This document shows, piece by piece, positions 43,881-53,700 of a stretch of DNA of 64,000 nucleotides. Each line of letters begins with the position of its first letter. Within the stretch, counting starts at the first letter, position 1. Location: positions 1 through 64,000 of the forward strand of contig CAKSFN010000003.1 of the NCBI GenBank assembly GCA_934454405.1, in the 5' to 3' direction. A model generated the notes under the pieces. That model saw nothing but the letters and a program-made list of their open reading frames with translations, was not told where the DNA came from and did no database searches. The translations under genes were made by a program, and so were the position numbers. Source of the stretch: an uncultured Eubacteriales bacterium (GTDB lineage: Bacteria > Bacillota > Clostridia > Oscillospirales > UBA644).

Positions 43881-45251
43881 TTAAAACTCTTTGTAGAAAG
43901 AAAGCGCCGACTTGTACATCATATAGATGTCGTTTTTAGCCGCGATCTCGTAAGGCGCGTGCATGGAAAGAAGGGGAACGCCGATATCGACGTTTTCGAT
44001 ATCCCTGTCCGCAAGGAACTGCGCAACCGTTCCGCCGCCGCCCTGATCGACCTTTCCCAGCTCTCCGAACTGGTAAACGACGTCGTTTTTGTCGAATATC
44101 GCGCAGAGCTTCGCGATAAACTTCGCGGAAGCCTCGGAAGAGCCCGATTTGCCTCGCGAGCCCGTGAATTTGCATATCGCGCAGCCCTTGTTAAGATACG
44201 CGGTGTTGTTTTTTTCAAACGCCGACGCAAAATCGGGGTCGAACGCCGCCGTTACATCGGAGGATATCGCCGCAGAGTTCGCAAGCGCTTTTCTGACATT
44301 CTGCGAAGAGTTGACGCAAAGCTCCTCGATAAAGTTTTTCAGATAATCGCTGCGAAGTCCCGTCACGCCCATGCTGCCGACTTCTTCTCTGTCCGCGAAT
44401 ACGCAGACCGCCGTTTTGTTCGGAACGCCGGCGTCGAGCAGCGCCCTGAACGCGGGATACGCGCAAACTCTGTCGTCGTGTCCGAAAGCGAGGATCATAC
44501 TTCTGTCAAGTCCGAGATCGCGCGCCTTTCCCGCGGGAACGGCGGAGATCTCCGCTGTCAGCAGATCCTCCTCGTTTATGCCGTATTTCTCGTTAAGAAG
44601 CTTGAGCACGGTGGTTTTTATCTTGTCCGTTTCTTCTTCCGCGTCGGGACGGGAGCCTGCGATGATATTCAGGTCTTCGCCCGTGAACGCCTCCGAAAGC
44701 TTCTTGCCCGCCTGATCCTTGCCGAGGTGCGGAAGCAAGTCCGAAATGCAGAAAACGGGGTCGTTTTCGTCGCCGCCGATGTTTATCTCGACAACGGAAC
44801 CGTCCTTTTTATAAACCGCGCCGATAAGCATCAGCGGATTTGTCACCCATTGATATTTGAGTATTCCGCCGTAATAATGCGTTTTCAGCAGGCAAAGACC
44901 GCCGTCCTCGTAAACGGGGCTGAGCTTGAGGTCGAGTCTGGGGCAGTCTACGTGCGCCGCGACGAGGTTGAAGCCCTCCTCAAAAGGCGCTCTGCCTATC
45001 GTTGCGAAGATAGCCGCGTGACCCTTCTGAATGTGATAGATCTTGTCGCCCTCCGAATACTTTCTGCCGTATTCAAACGGAACGAAGCCCGCCTTTTCGG
45101 CTTCCGCGACGGCGTTTTTCACGCCGTAATATTCGATTTTGGAAGCGTCGAGAAACTTTTTGTAATCCTCGCAGAATCTCTGCGCCGCAATAAGCTCCTC
45201 CTCGCTCATCGAGGAGAAAGTCTCCTTTTGCTTGAAACTGAGTTCGCTCAT
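43881..45251 (-). CDS. M18 family aminopeptidase
   Basis: Zinc aminopeptidase of the aspartyl aminopeptidase family that removes N-terminal residues from peptides in the cytoplasm. Metal-binding segments are AAHVDCPRLDLK, FGHDDRVCA, DREEVGSMG and SMHAPYE. It is 456 residues, with GGGAGGG before the ATG. It starts 1 nt after the coaE stop and is the last gene of the proS-headed cluster. Confidence 0.95.
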   Translation of the reverse strand: MSELSFKQKETFSSMSEEELIAAQRFCEDYKKFLDASKIEYYGVKNAVAEAEKAGFVPFEYGRKYSEGDKIYHIQKGHAAIFATIGRAPFEEGFNLVAAHVDCPRLDLKLSPVYEDGGLCLLKTHYYGGILKYQWVTNPLMLIGAVYKKDGSVVEINIGGDENDPVFCISDLLPHLGKDQAGKKLSEAFTGEDLNIIAGSRPDAEEETDKIKTTVLKLLNEKYGINEEDLLTAEISAVPAGKARDLGLDRSMILAFGHDDRVCAYPAFRALLDAGVPNKTAVCVFADREEVGSMGVTGLRSDYLKNFIEELCVNSSQNVRKALANSAAISSDVTAAFDPDFASAFEKNNTAYLNKGCAICKFTGSRGKSGSSEASAKFIAKLCAIFDKNDVVYQFGELGKVDQGGGGTVAQFLADRDIENVDIGVPLLSMHAPYEIAAKNDIYMMYKSALSFYKEF

Positions 45252-45252
45252 T

Positions 45253-45858
45253 CTATTTTCCCTCCCTGACAGGATAAATATTGTATTTCCTCATCAGCCC
45301 GTCCGCCTGCTTTTCCAGCTCGGAGAGGCTGTTGTTGACTATTTTATGCTCCGTGTTCGCGATATAAAAGCTTTCGTCTTTCTGCCCGTTCAGCCGCGTT
45401 TCCGCGTCTTCGTCGGAAAGGCCGTCCCTTTCGATTATCCGCTGCCGGCGCAGCTCTCTGTCCGCCACGATGCAAACGGATGTGTCAAAATCCTTCACCG
45501 CGCCGCTTTCTATCAGCGCCGCGCCGTCTATGACTGCGCCCGCCGCGCCGCTTTTTTCGGCAGCGGCAATCAAAAGCCCGACCTCTTTCATAATCGACGG
45601 GTGCATTATACGGTTCAGCTTTTCCGTGTTTTCACGCGAAGAAAACGCCTTTTTCGCAAGCGCCCTTCTGTTCGGCGTTCCGTCGGAATTGAGCACGTCA
45701 CTTCCGAATTTTTCGGCAAGCTCCGCCGTTTTTGTTTTTATGACCTCGCGTGAGATCTTGTCCGTGTCTATGTGAACAAAACCGTATTTTCCGCGCAGAT
45801 AATCCGCAAAAGTCGATTTCCCCGCGCCCGTCTGACCCGTCAAGCCTATCGTGAACAT
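45253..45858 (-). CDS. coaE: Dephospho-CoA kinase
   Basis: Phosphorylates dephospho-CoA, the last step of coenzyme A synthesis. The P-loop is GLTGQTGAGKST, and the lid and substrate regions (FVHIDTDKISREV, MHPSIMKEV) follow. It is 201 residues. The first 13 bases overlap the end of tsaC. Confidence 0.95.
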   Translation of the reverse strand: MFTIGLTGQTGAGKSTFADYLRGKYGFVHIDTDKISREVIKTKTAELAEKFGSDVLNSDGTPNRRALAKKAFSSRENTEKLNRIMHPSIMKEVGLLIAAAEKSGAAGAVIDGAALIESGAVKDFDTSVCIVADRELRRQRIIERDGLSDEDAETRLNGQKDESFYIANTEHKIVNNSLSELEKQADGLMRKYNIYPVREGK

Positions 45859-46886
45859 CTTTCTTCTCCGTCCGCGTCGTATATTCGGAACTCGCAGGCT
45901 CTTATCAGCCTGTTGTAAACGGCAAGTCCGACCCCCGACGTTTTTCCCGCTCTGATATAAACTTCCTCGATCCCGTCGTCGTCAAGCTCGCGCAGCAGGT
46001 CGAACAGCTTCGCCGCCTGACTTTCGCTGTCGTCCGCTTTTCCGTAGCAAAAAACCTCCGCAACGCCGTCGAACGCGCTCTCCTCGCCGTCGAAGCATAT
46101 AACCGCGGTTCTTTTATCTCCCGAGATCTTTCCGAGAATCAGCCGCGCCGCGTTTTCGGAGCTTCCGAGCACCGCAAAAGCCTCCGCCTTCGGCGCGTAA
46201 TGCTTATGCTTCATCCCCGGCGACAGCGCCTTCGCGTCCGCCGGCAGCTCCTTCGTCACCGCCTCCGCAATTTTCAGGTCGGGAAGCAGCTTTCGCAGCT
46301 GTTCGGGCGTCACAAAGCCCGGTCTCAGCAGCACGGGCGGCTCCGCCGCAACGGTTATGACCGTTGATTCAACGCCGCAGTCGCACGTTCCGCCGTCGAT
46401 TATCGCGTCAATGCTTTCTCCGAAATCCTTCAAAACGTGCTCCGCCGTCGTCGCGCTCGGCTTGCCGCTGATATTCGCGCTCGGCGCCGCAAGAGGAACC
46501 CCGGCGGCTTTTATGACCGCCCTCGCGACGGGATGCGACGGACAGCGTATCGCCACGGTGTCAAGCCCTGCGCTGACGGCATTCGGAATGCAGTCCTTTT
46601 TCGGAAGTATCACGGTAAGAGGCCCCGGCCAGAACCTTTCCGCAAGCGCGTAAGCCTTTTCGTTCGGATACGCGTATTTTTCAATATCCCGCGCGTCCGT
46701 TATATGCACTATGAGAGGGTTGTCCGACGGACGCCCCTTCGCCGCGAATATCCGCGCGACCGCTTTTTCGTCGAGCGCGTTCGCCGCAAGCCCGTACACC
46801 GTCTCGGTCGGAATTGCGACGACGCCCCCGTTTTTCAGTATTTCTCCCGCTTTCGCGATGTTTTCTTCCGTTGCTCGGTATATCAA
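45846..46886 (-). CDS. tsaC: Threonylcarbamoyl-AMP synthase (Sua5/YwlC type)
   Basis: Makes threonylcarbamoyl-AMP from threonine, bicarbonate and ATP for t6A37 modification of tRNA. The YrdC domain has ETVYGLAANA, KGRPSDNPLIVHI and AAPSANISGKPS. A C-terminal Sua5 domain makes it 346 residues. The start codon is TTG, with GGAGA further upstream. Later steps of the pathway (tsaB, tsaD, tsaE) are not in the window. Confidence 0.95.
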   Translation of the reverse strand: MIYRATEENIAKAGEILKNGGVVAIPTETVYGLAANALDEKAVARIFAAKGRPSDNPLIVHITDARDIEKYAYPNEKAYALAERFWPGPLTVILPKKDCIPNAVSAGLDTVAIRCPSHPVARAVIKAAGVPLAAPSANISGKPSATTAEHVLKDFGESIDAIIDGGTCDCGVESTVITVAAEPPVLLRPGFVTPEQLRKLLPDLKIAEAVTKELPADAKALSPGMKHKHYAPKAEAFAVLGSSENAARLILGKISGDKRTAVICFDGEESAFDGVAEVFCYGKADDSESQAAKLFDLLRELDDDGIEEVYIRAGKTSGVGLAVYNRLIRACEFRIYDADGEERCSR

Positions 46887-46901
46887 TCTCTATCGTCTCC
46901 G

Positions 46902-47939
46902 TTATTCGGAAAATATCCGCGTCATCAAGGACGCCGTGATACGCCCGACTTTTTCAAAATCCGTATTCTTTATAAAAATTCTCTCAAGCGCGTCGTGATG
47001 CGCCTTTGCGTTCTTCAATCCGTCCGTCGCCTGCCCGAAAAGTATTCCGCAAGCGCCGTCCGCCGCGCCGTCCGTCACATCCGTCAGCGCCGAGCCGCGA
47101 AAAACGTCGAAATCCCTCGTCTCCGCCGCTTCGAACGTCGGGCTGAGCGCGAGAACCGCCAGCCGCTCCGTCGGAAAGACCGCGCCGACAGCCGTTCGGG
47201 GCAAAAGAGGGTCTGCGAAAACCGTAACGGAAAAACCCCTGTTTTTCGCGTCCGTCGCTATCAGCCCTATCGCCTCGTTCGCCGCGCCGCAGGCGTAGGG
47301 GAGTGTGAAGATTCTGTCCGCGAGCGTTTCGCACGTTTCATAAAACGCGGTCGCCCCTTTATGCGAAAAAGTTGAAATAAACCGCTTTTCAAACGTCGGC
47401 CCGGCGTTCTTTTTCTTTTTTCCGAAGAACTTTCCGCAAAAGCTCTCCGCCGTTTTGATTATCTGCCGCGCCTCTTTTTCCGTCGCGTCCGCGAACGTCG
47501 TTTTCAGTATCTCTCCCGCCGCTTTCAGATATCCGTAAGCGCTTCTGTACGCCGCCGCCGTTTTATCCTTGATCAGAAGGATTTCCTCCGTCGCGTCCGC
47601 AAGCGCTTTTTCGTCCCAGCAGTCCGTGATGTTGACTATGCCGCCCATACACCCGACGTTTTCGGGCTCGAGCGTGTGCGGCGCCGTGCCGTCGCATACC
47701 GCGACATTGCGCTTTTTCAGCCACACGCCGTCAAGCGAATCGGGGTCGGACGAACAGCGGATATACTCAACGTCCTCGCCCGCGTTCTCCGCGTAAGCCC
47801 CGATATTTTTCATCAGCGTGCTTTTGCCCGTTCCGGGACCGCCCTTGATGATATACTGTTTTTTGCCTTTCAGAAAGTCTCCGTAAAGCGAAACGAAGCC
47901 TTCCGTCGTGTTTGCAGAAAGAAAAGTGTCGATTACCAT
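46902..47939 (-). CDS. P-loop ATPase of the PRK06851 type, function unknown
   Basis: A 345-residue protein with Walker A GGPGTGKSTLMKNIG, followed by CSSDPDSLDGVWLKKRNVAVCDGTAPHT, a segment I recognise from an uncharacterised Firmicutes ATPase family. The second half contains a related but degenerate fold (LPYACGAANEAIGLIATDAKNRG). GGAGG lies 8 nt before the ATG. It sits between coiled-coil membrane proteins and tsaC in the same transcription direction. Its function is not established. Confidence 0.8.
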   Translation of the reverse strand: MVIDTFLSANTTEGFVSLYGDFLKGKKQYIIKGGPGTGKSTLMKNIGAYAENAGEDVEYIRCSSDPDSLDGVWLKKRNVAVCDGTAPHTLEPENVGCMGGIVNITDCWDEKALADATEEILLIKDKTAAAYRSAYGYLKAAGEILKTTFADATEKEARQIIKTAESFCGKFFGKKKKNAGPTFEKRFISTFSHKGATAFYETCETLADRIFTLPYACGAANEAIGLIATDAKNRGFSVTVFADPLLPRTAVGAVFPTERLAVLALSPTFEAAETRDFDVFRGSALTDVTDGAADGACGILFGQATDGLKNAKAHHDALERIFIKNTDFEKVGRITASLMTRIFSE

Positions 47940-48008
47940 TTTACGCGCCTCCGCATAGTTATTCTTAAAAATAATATGCGCAGACGCGTTAAAAATTGCC
48001 TGATGCTT

Positions 48009-48440
48009 TTAATCGGCTTCCGTCAGTATCCGGTTGTAGGCTTCAAGCAGCTCCTCGTAGGACGAAAAGCCGCACTCCTTCATATACTGCGCCATCCTTA
48101 CCTCGGCTTCGGCGGCGATGTTGTTCTGATCCGTCGCGGAGGATTTCAGTTCCTCTCTTCTTGACGCTCTTTCGGCGACTATCCGTTTCAGATCTTTGAC
48201 AAGCGATTCCTTGTCAACCACCTCGGCATACTTGTTCCGCGTTTTTTCGTCCATATTCTTTTCCGACGCCGCGACGTTTCTCTGCCTGATATAAAAGTTA
48301 TATTCGCCCGCTATCGAGTTCACGGAGGATATCGTGATGAGTATCGCCGCGCTCAAGCCGACGATCACCGCGATAAGCGCCGCCATCGCCGCCTTGTATG
48401 AAAACCTCGAAGGTCTTTTTCCCGTTACGCCTCTTTTCAA
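48009..48440 (-). CDS. Membrane coiled-coil protein of unknown function
   Basis: A 143-residue protein with a basic N terminus (KRGVTGKRPSRFSYK), one membrane helix at about 17-38, and an extracellular helical region predicted to coil (RNKYAEVVDKESLVKDLKRIVAERASRREELK), ending in a short acidic helix. The start is TTG with AAGGAGAGGG upstream. The layout is like the small division proteins FtsL/DivIC, but I see no specific match. It pairs with the similar gene upstream. Confidence 0.75.
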   Translation of the reverse strand: MKRGVTGKRPSRFSYKAAMAALIAVIVGLSAAILITISSVNSIAGEYNFYIRQRNVAASEKNMDEKTRNKYAEVVDKESLVKDLKRIVAERASRREELKSSATDQNNIAAEAEVRMAQYMKECGFSSYEELLEAYNRILTEAD

Positions 48441-48452
48441 TTTTCCCTCTCC

Positions 48453-48842
48453 TTACCGACCCTCATTCAGAAGCTCGAGATATTTTTCCGCAAGCTCGCA
48501 GAATCTGTTCGCGGCGTTCGTCCTGTTTTTCGCCTTCGTCACCATTTCGGTGAAATCGTTTATCTCTTCCGTTTTGTCCGATATTTCGGAATTGAGCTTG
48601 TCTATCTGCCTTTGAAGCTCCGCGTCTTTCTGCAAAAGCCCCTCGTACGAATACTGAGAAAGAGTTTCTTCATAGGTCTGCCGCGCGTTGTCCGCCTGCG
48701 CGACCGCCTCTTTTCTCTTCATCATCAAAAACATAAGCGCAACGATAAGCACCGCCACCGTTATGCAAAGCGCGATATTTATCTTTTTAAGAGTGCTTCG
48801 GTGCATTATCCGCGCCGTCTTACTCCGTCTCCTTCTTCCCAC
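48453..48842 (-). CDS. Membrane coiled-coil protein of unknown function
   Basis: A 129-residue protein with a very basic N terminus, one membrane helix at about 22-40, and an extracellular coiled coil with heptad pattern (LLQKDAELQRQIDKLNSEIS then KTEEINDFTEMVTKAK). The start is GTG with GGAGGAG six nt upstream; an ATG 12 codons later has no good site. It precedes the similar gene by 12 nt, so the two may act as partners. No family is recognised. Confidence 0.75.
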   Translation of the reverse strand: MGRRRRSKTARIMHRSTLKKINIALCITVAVLIVALMFLMMKRKEAVAQADNARQTYEETLSQYSYEGLLQKDAELQRQIDKLNSEISDKTEEINDFTEMVTKAKNRTNAANRFCELAEKYLELLNEGR

Positions 48843-48896
48843 GCTGTTCTCCTCCGTAAAAAAATCAAAAGCTTCGTTCGTCTGCGCGTGGCGTTA

Positions 48897-50330
48897 TCAA
48901 TACGCTTTGCCCCAATAAACGAGATGCTTCGCAGGCTTTCCGCAGCAAACGCATTTGTCCGAAAGATGCTCCTGCTCAAACGGAATGCAGCGCGTGCCGA
49001 CGCCGTATTTTTCCTTTATCTCGTCCTCGCACGCCTCGTCGCCGCACCACATCATCTTAACAAAGCCCTGTCTGTCCTTCACGATTTCCGCAAGCTCCTC
49101 CTGCGTCGTCGCCGTATAAGTCATCGCGTTGCGCCGCGCAAGCGCCTTTTCGTACATCCTGTTTCTGACCGTCCGCATAAGTTCCGAAACGGCTGCCGCA
49201 AGCTCTTCAAGCGCCACGGTCGTTTTTTCGCCGTTGTCGCGGCAGGCAACCACGCACGTTCCGTTTTCGATGTCTCTGGGGCCGATCTCTATACGCACGG
49301 GAACGCCCCTCATTTCATATTCGGAGAATTTCCAGCCGGGCGACTGCTCGCTCAGATCGCACTTAACCCTTATCCCTGCGGCTTTGAGCGCCGCTTCAAT
49401 CTCCTTCGCCTTTTCCGTAACCCCGGGCTTATGCATGGCTATCGGAATGATGACCGCCTGAATGGGCGCAATCGCCGGCGGAAGAACAAGACCGTTATCG
49501 TCGCCGTGAACCATTATAACCGCGCCGATAAGCCTCGTTGTTACGCCCCACGAGGTCTGATGAACATATTGAAGAGTGTTGTTTTTATCCGTATACTGTA
49601 TGCCGAAGGCTCTCGCAAATCCGTCCCCGAAATAGTGCGACGTGCCTGCCTGCAGCGCAACGCCGTCGTGCATAAGCGCCTCGATGCAGTAGGTCGCCTC
49701 CGCGCCCGCGAACTTGTCGCTTTCCGTCTTTCTGCCGCGAACCACGGGCATCGCCAGCGACTCCTCGCAGAAGTCGGCGTATACGTTAAGCATTCTTTCG
49801 GTTTCTTCTATCGCCTCTTCCGCCGTGGCGTGCGCGGTGTGTCCCTCCTGCCAGAGAAACTCTCTCGAACGCAGGAACGGACGCGTCGTTTTTTCCCAGC
49901 GCACAACGCTGCACCACTGATTGTAAAGCTTCGGCAGGTCTCTGTGCGAATGTATTATATGTGAATAATGCTCGCAGAAAAGCGTTTCGGAGGTCGGTCT
50001 GACGCAAAGTCTTTCCTGCAGCGGCTCACTTCCGCCGTGCGTCACCCACGCAACCTCGGGCGCAAAGCCCTCGACGTGATCCTTTTCCTTTTGCAGAAGG
50101 CTTTCGGAAATGAACATCGGCATATAGACGTTTTCGTGTCCCGTCGCCTTGAAGCGCGCGTCAAGATCCTTCTGTATATTCTCCCAGATGGCATAACTGT
50201 AAGGTCTGAACACCACGCAGCCCTTGACGGACGAATAATCGACAAGTTCCGCTTTAAGCACGATGTCGGTGTACCATTTCGCAAAGTCCTCGTCCATAGA
50301 AGTTATGTCTTTTACAAGTTTTTCAGCCAT
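48897..50330 (-). CDS. proS: Prolyl-tRNA synthetase (archaeal/eukaryotic-like short form)
   Basis: Class II synthetase charging tRNA-Pro. At 477 residues, without the editing domain inserted in the long bacterial type, it matches the ProS type 3 form. Motif 2 is CSVVRWEKTTRPFLRSREFLWQEGHTAHA and motif 3 is around GTSHYFGDGFARAFG. A C-terminal zinc-ribbon-like part has CIPFEQ and KCVCCGKPAKH. The start at 50330 (GGGGAAA upstream) replaces an earlier ATG at 50378, which would precede the expected transcription start. Confidence 0.96.
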   Translation of the reverse strand: MAEKLVKDITSMDEDFAKWYTDIVLKAELVDYSSVKGCVVFRPYSYAIWENIQKDLDARFKATGHENVYMPMFISESLLQKEKDHVEGFAPEVAWVTHGGSEPLQERLCVRPTSETLFCEHYSHIIHSHRDLPKLYNQWCSVVRWEKTTRPFLRSREFLWQEGHTAHATAEEAIEETERMLNVYADFCEESLAMPVVRGRKTESDKFAGAEATYCIEALMHDGVALQAGTSHYFGDGFARAFGIQYTDKNNTLQYVHQTSWGVTTRLIGAVIMVHGDDNGLVLPPAIAPIQAVIIPIAMHKPGVTEKAKEIEAALKAAGIRVKCDLSEQSPGWKFSEYEMRGVPVRIEIGPRDIENGTCVVACRDNGEKTTVALEELAAAVSELMRTVRNRMYEKALARRNAMTYTATTQEELAEIVKDRQGFVKMMWCGDEACEDEIKEKYGVGTRCIPFEQEHLSDKCVCCGKPAKHLVYWGKAY

Positions 50331-50366
50331 ATCGTTTTTCCCCAATATATAAGTATAATTGCTTAT

Positions 50367-50395
50367 ATTATATAGCAAACGCGCTGATTTGTCAA
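50367..50395 (-). promoter_or_regulatory. Consensus promoter of proS
   Basis: Minus-strand TTGACA (50390-50395), exactly 17 bp, TATAAT (50367-50372). The leader is about 30 nt, too short for a T-box. Confidence 0.9.
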
Positions 50396-50656
50396 CGAGT
50401 TTTCATAATTGTTGAAATTCCCCGTTCCAAATGTTTTCAGCCTCTTTCTGTCGCAGTTTTTTTGAATTTGAAGCAAAAATGACGGGAGTTGCAAAAAGTT
50501 CGTAATTTTTTATCTAAATATAACAATTACGCATATTGAAAAATGTGCTGAATAAATAGTACGTCTGAAAAAATACGGTCGATTTATTGTGCATATTGAA
50601 TAAAAAAGGCGTGTGCGGATACTCTTTTTTCGGCATACGGCGATCCTCGCGTTTCC
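50396..50656. other. AT-rich intergenic region with a repeated 10-mer
   Basis: No gene is seen. GCATATTGAA occurs at 50531-50540 and 50591-50600, exactly 60 bp apart in the same orientation, upstream of the GH2-like gene. It may mark a regulator binding site. Confidence 0.45.
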
Positions 50657-50685
50657 TTGCTTTTCATTAAGTTTTCTGTTATAAT
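50657..50685 (+). promoter_or_regulatory. Promoter of the GH2-like lipoprotein gene
   Basis: TTGCTT (50657-50662), 17 bp, TATAAT (50680-50685), about 85 nt upstream of the coding start. Confidence 0.7.
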
Positions 50686-50769
50686 TCTATATATAATCAG
50701 CGCGGCGCCGTCCCGTCGGGGGTCGGCTTATTCGCGTCGGTTCCCCGAAAGCAAATGGAGGTTTTTTTG

Positions 50770-53700
50770 ATGAAACAGTGGTTTAAGGTCGCCGTTGTAT
50801 GCGCTCTTGCCGTTTGTCTGTGCGCGTCGCTTTTCGCGTGCGGAAACGGCGGCAACGGACTTGAAGAAAACAGCGAGTGGAAGAACAACGCTTCCGTTGT
50901 TTCGAGAAACAAGGAGCTCGCTCATTCTCCGATAGTCTCTTACAACAGCGTCGAGGACGCGTTAAAGGCGGATATAAGGACGTCTTCCCGGTATCTGAGC
51001 CTTAACGGCGAATGGAAATTCAAGCTTGTAAACAAGGAGGACGACGTGCCTTTCGGCTTCCAGAGCAGGAACTTCGACACAAGCTCATGGTCCGATATCC
51101 GCGTTCCCGGAAACTGGGAAACGCAGGGCTTTTCGACTCCAGATTACGGATTTAACGGCTATACGTGGAAAACTTCGTCCCTGACGCCTCCCGAGCTTCC
51201 CAAGGAAAACGAGATAGGTCTTTACACACGTCAGATAGATATCCCCGCCGATTGGAGCGGTAAGGAGGTCTTCATCTCCTTTGCCGGCGTTGAAAGCGCG
51301 TGCTACGTCTATGTCAACGGCAAGATGTGCGGCTACGGCGAGGATTCCTATACTTCCAAGGATTTCAGAATAACATCTTATCTTGAGCCCGGAAAGACGA
51401 ACACGGTCGCGGTCAAGGTTTTCAAGTACTGCGACGCGTCGTGGCTCGAAGCGCAGGACACGCTTAAAATGGGCGGAATTTACAGAGACGTTTATCTGTA
51501 TGCCTCCGAAAAAACCATGATAAAGGATTTCTCCGTTCAGTCCACGGTCGATCTCAAAAAAGAGAGCGGCTTTGACGGCAGCGCGCTGCTGTATCTTTCC
51601 GCGGATGTTGCGACTTACGCGAATAAAGAGGACGGCTGGTATACCGAGTTTTCGCTTTACGATGCGAACGGCAGCGCCGTTGTGGAGCCGTACCGTTTCG
51701 GTGCGGACGTTGCGTTTTCCGAGAAAAAGACGGGCGGCGCGTATACGGCAACCGTCAGCGGCAGGGTGACGGTGAACGGCGTTAAGCTGTGGAGCGCGGA
51801 GGAGCCCAATCTATACACGGCGGTTTATACGCTCAAAAAGGCGGACGGCTCGACTGCCGGCATCGTCAGCGAGCGCATAGGCATAAGAGACGCCGCGTTC
51901 GCCTCCGACGACAGCGGAAAACAGATATTCACGGTAAACGGCGCTCCCGTTTCCGTTTTCGGCGTTACCTACTATGAATTCAGCGCGGTGAACGGCAAAG
52001 CCCTTACCCGCGAAGAAATGACGGAAGACATCAAAAAGATGAAGGAACTCAATATCAACGCCGTCAGATCTCCCGGCGTTCCGCTCAGCGCCGAGTTCAT
52101 TTCTCTCTGCAACGAGTACGGTCTTTACGTCGTTTCCGACATAAACCTCGAAAGCGAGCCGTGGGCAAGCAAGAACGAGCAGTCCATTCCCGGCGATCAG
52201 GGAATCTGGCAGACCGCGCTTCTCGACCGTCTTTCGAACGTTGTCAAACGCGACAAAAACGCGCCCTCCGTTATCCTTTGGGGTCTCGGCAACGAGTCCG
52301 GGCAGGGCAGCGTGCTTACGAATATCAAAAACTACCTCATTGAAAACGATTCCCGTCTGATAGTTTACGACGCTTATCTCGACCTCGAAAAAGAGAACTA
52401 CGGTAACGCCGATTACGTCTCCGACGGCGATATAATCACCGTTTCCGGCTGGGATATGGACAAACTCAACGACGTTTTGACGAACAAGGCGATAACCAAG
52501 CCCGTCTTTATTCAGAACATCGACAGCGCGTTTCTTTCCTCCGGCGGCGGCGTTTCCGAGTACATCAAGTTCATAACCTCCGACAACACGGTGCAGGGCT
52601 GCTTCCTTGCCGGCTGGACGGACAAAGCGGTTTATGTGCCGAAGGACGGCAAAAACGCGGTCAAGATCTGCCGCGAAACGCCTTACAGCGCGGAAAACGC
52701 CGATCTTTACGAGCTTCGCTATGCCGCCTCGTGGATCTCGGACGATCCCGTTGAGGCTATCGGACGCGGAGTATACAGTCTTAACGGCCTGCTCAACGCG
52801 GACAGAACCTTCCAGTCCGACGCGCTTGAAATGAAGAACGCATACGCGCCCGTCTCCGTCGAGCCCGTCAACGTGAAGGAAGGCGAGTTCAGAATAAGCA
52901 ACAGATTCGGCTTTACGGACGCGGGGTCGAAGTTTACCGTTTCCTACGAGGTGACGGGCGGCGCGTCCGGAACCGTTGACATATCCTCGCTCAAAGCGGG
53001 CGAAACGGTTGACGTCAAGCTGGATTACGGCGCCGTAAACGCCTCTTCCGACGTTTTTGTCAAGATAAGCGTTAAGTACGCGCAGAAGCCGTCGTGGGCG
53101 AGAGACGAATACGACGGAACGCTTTTCTCCGCGCAGTATGACGTAACGGGCAACTCCGCTCCCGTCAAAAACGGAAGCTCGACCGATGTTTCGGGCGAAG
53201 CGCTGACGCTTGAAATGTTCCGCGCGCCCGACATAAAAACCGTTAACACCGACCTTGCGAAAGGTATTATATATGTAACCAACTATTGCGCCTCGGCGTT
53301 TGACGATCTGTTTGAAATGAAATACACCGTCGTTGAAACAAACAACTACTGCGACAAACCGCAGGCCGTTGTTTATTCAAGCGGCTCCGTCAGAACGGGT
53401 CTGGGCGCGTACGTCAGCGACGGAAAGGTAAATCTTCCGTTCTCCGTAAAAGCCGTACAGGACGGCTCCTACGAGGTCGTTATTTCGGTCAGAACCAAAA
53501 AAGCCGTGGGCGATATTCCTGCCGGCTACGAGCTTCTTTATAACTTCAACGAAGGCTCTCTCGGCTCGAAAATTCCGTTCCCCGTCGATGCTTCGCGAAC
53601 TCCCGAACCCGTTATCGACGAAACGACGGGCGAGCAGAAGGTGGACGAGCGCGGCAACAGAGTTTGGGTCAACGGCGACCCCGGACTTACGGAATACACG

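Noticed and set aside
50331..50366. A T-box or other leader riboswitch before proS
   Set aside because: The promoter places the transcript start only about 30 nt before the coding sequence.
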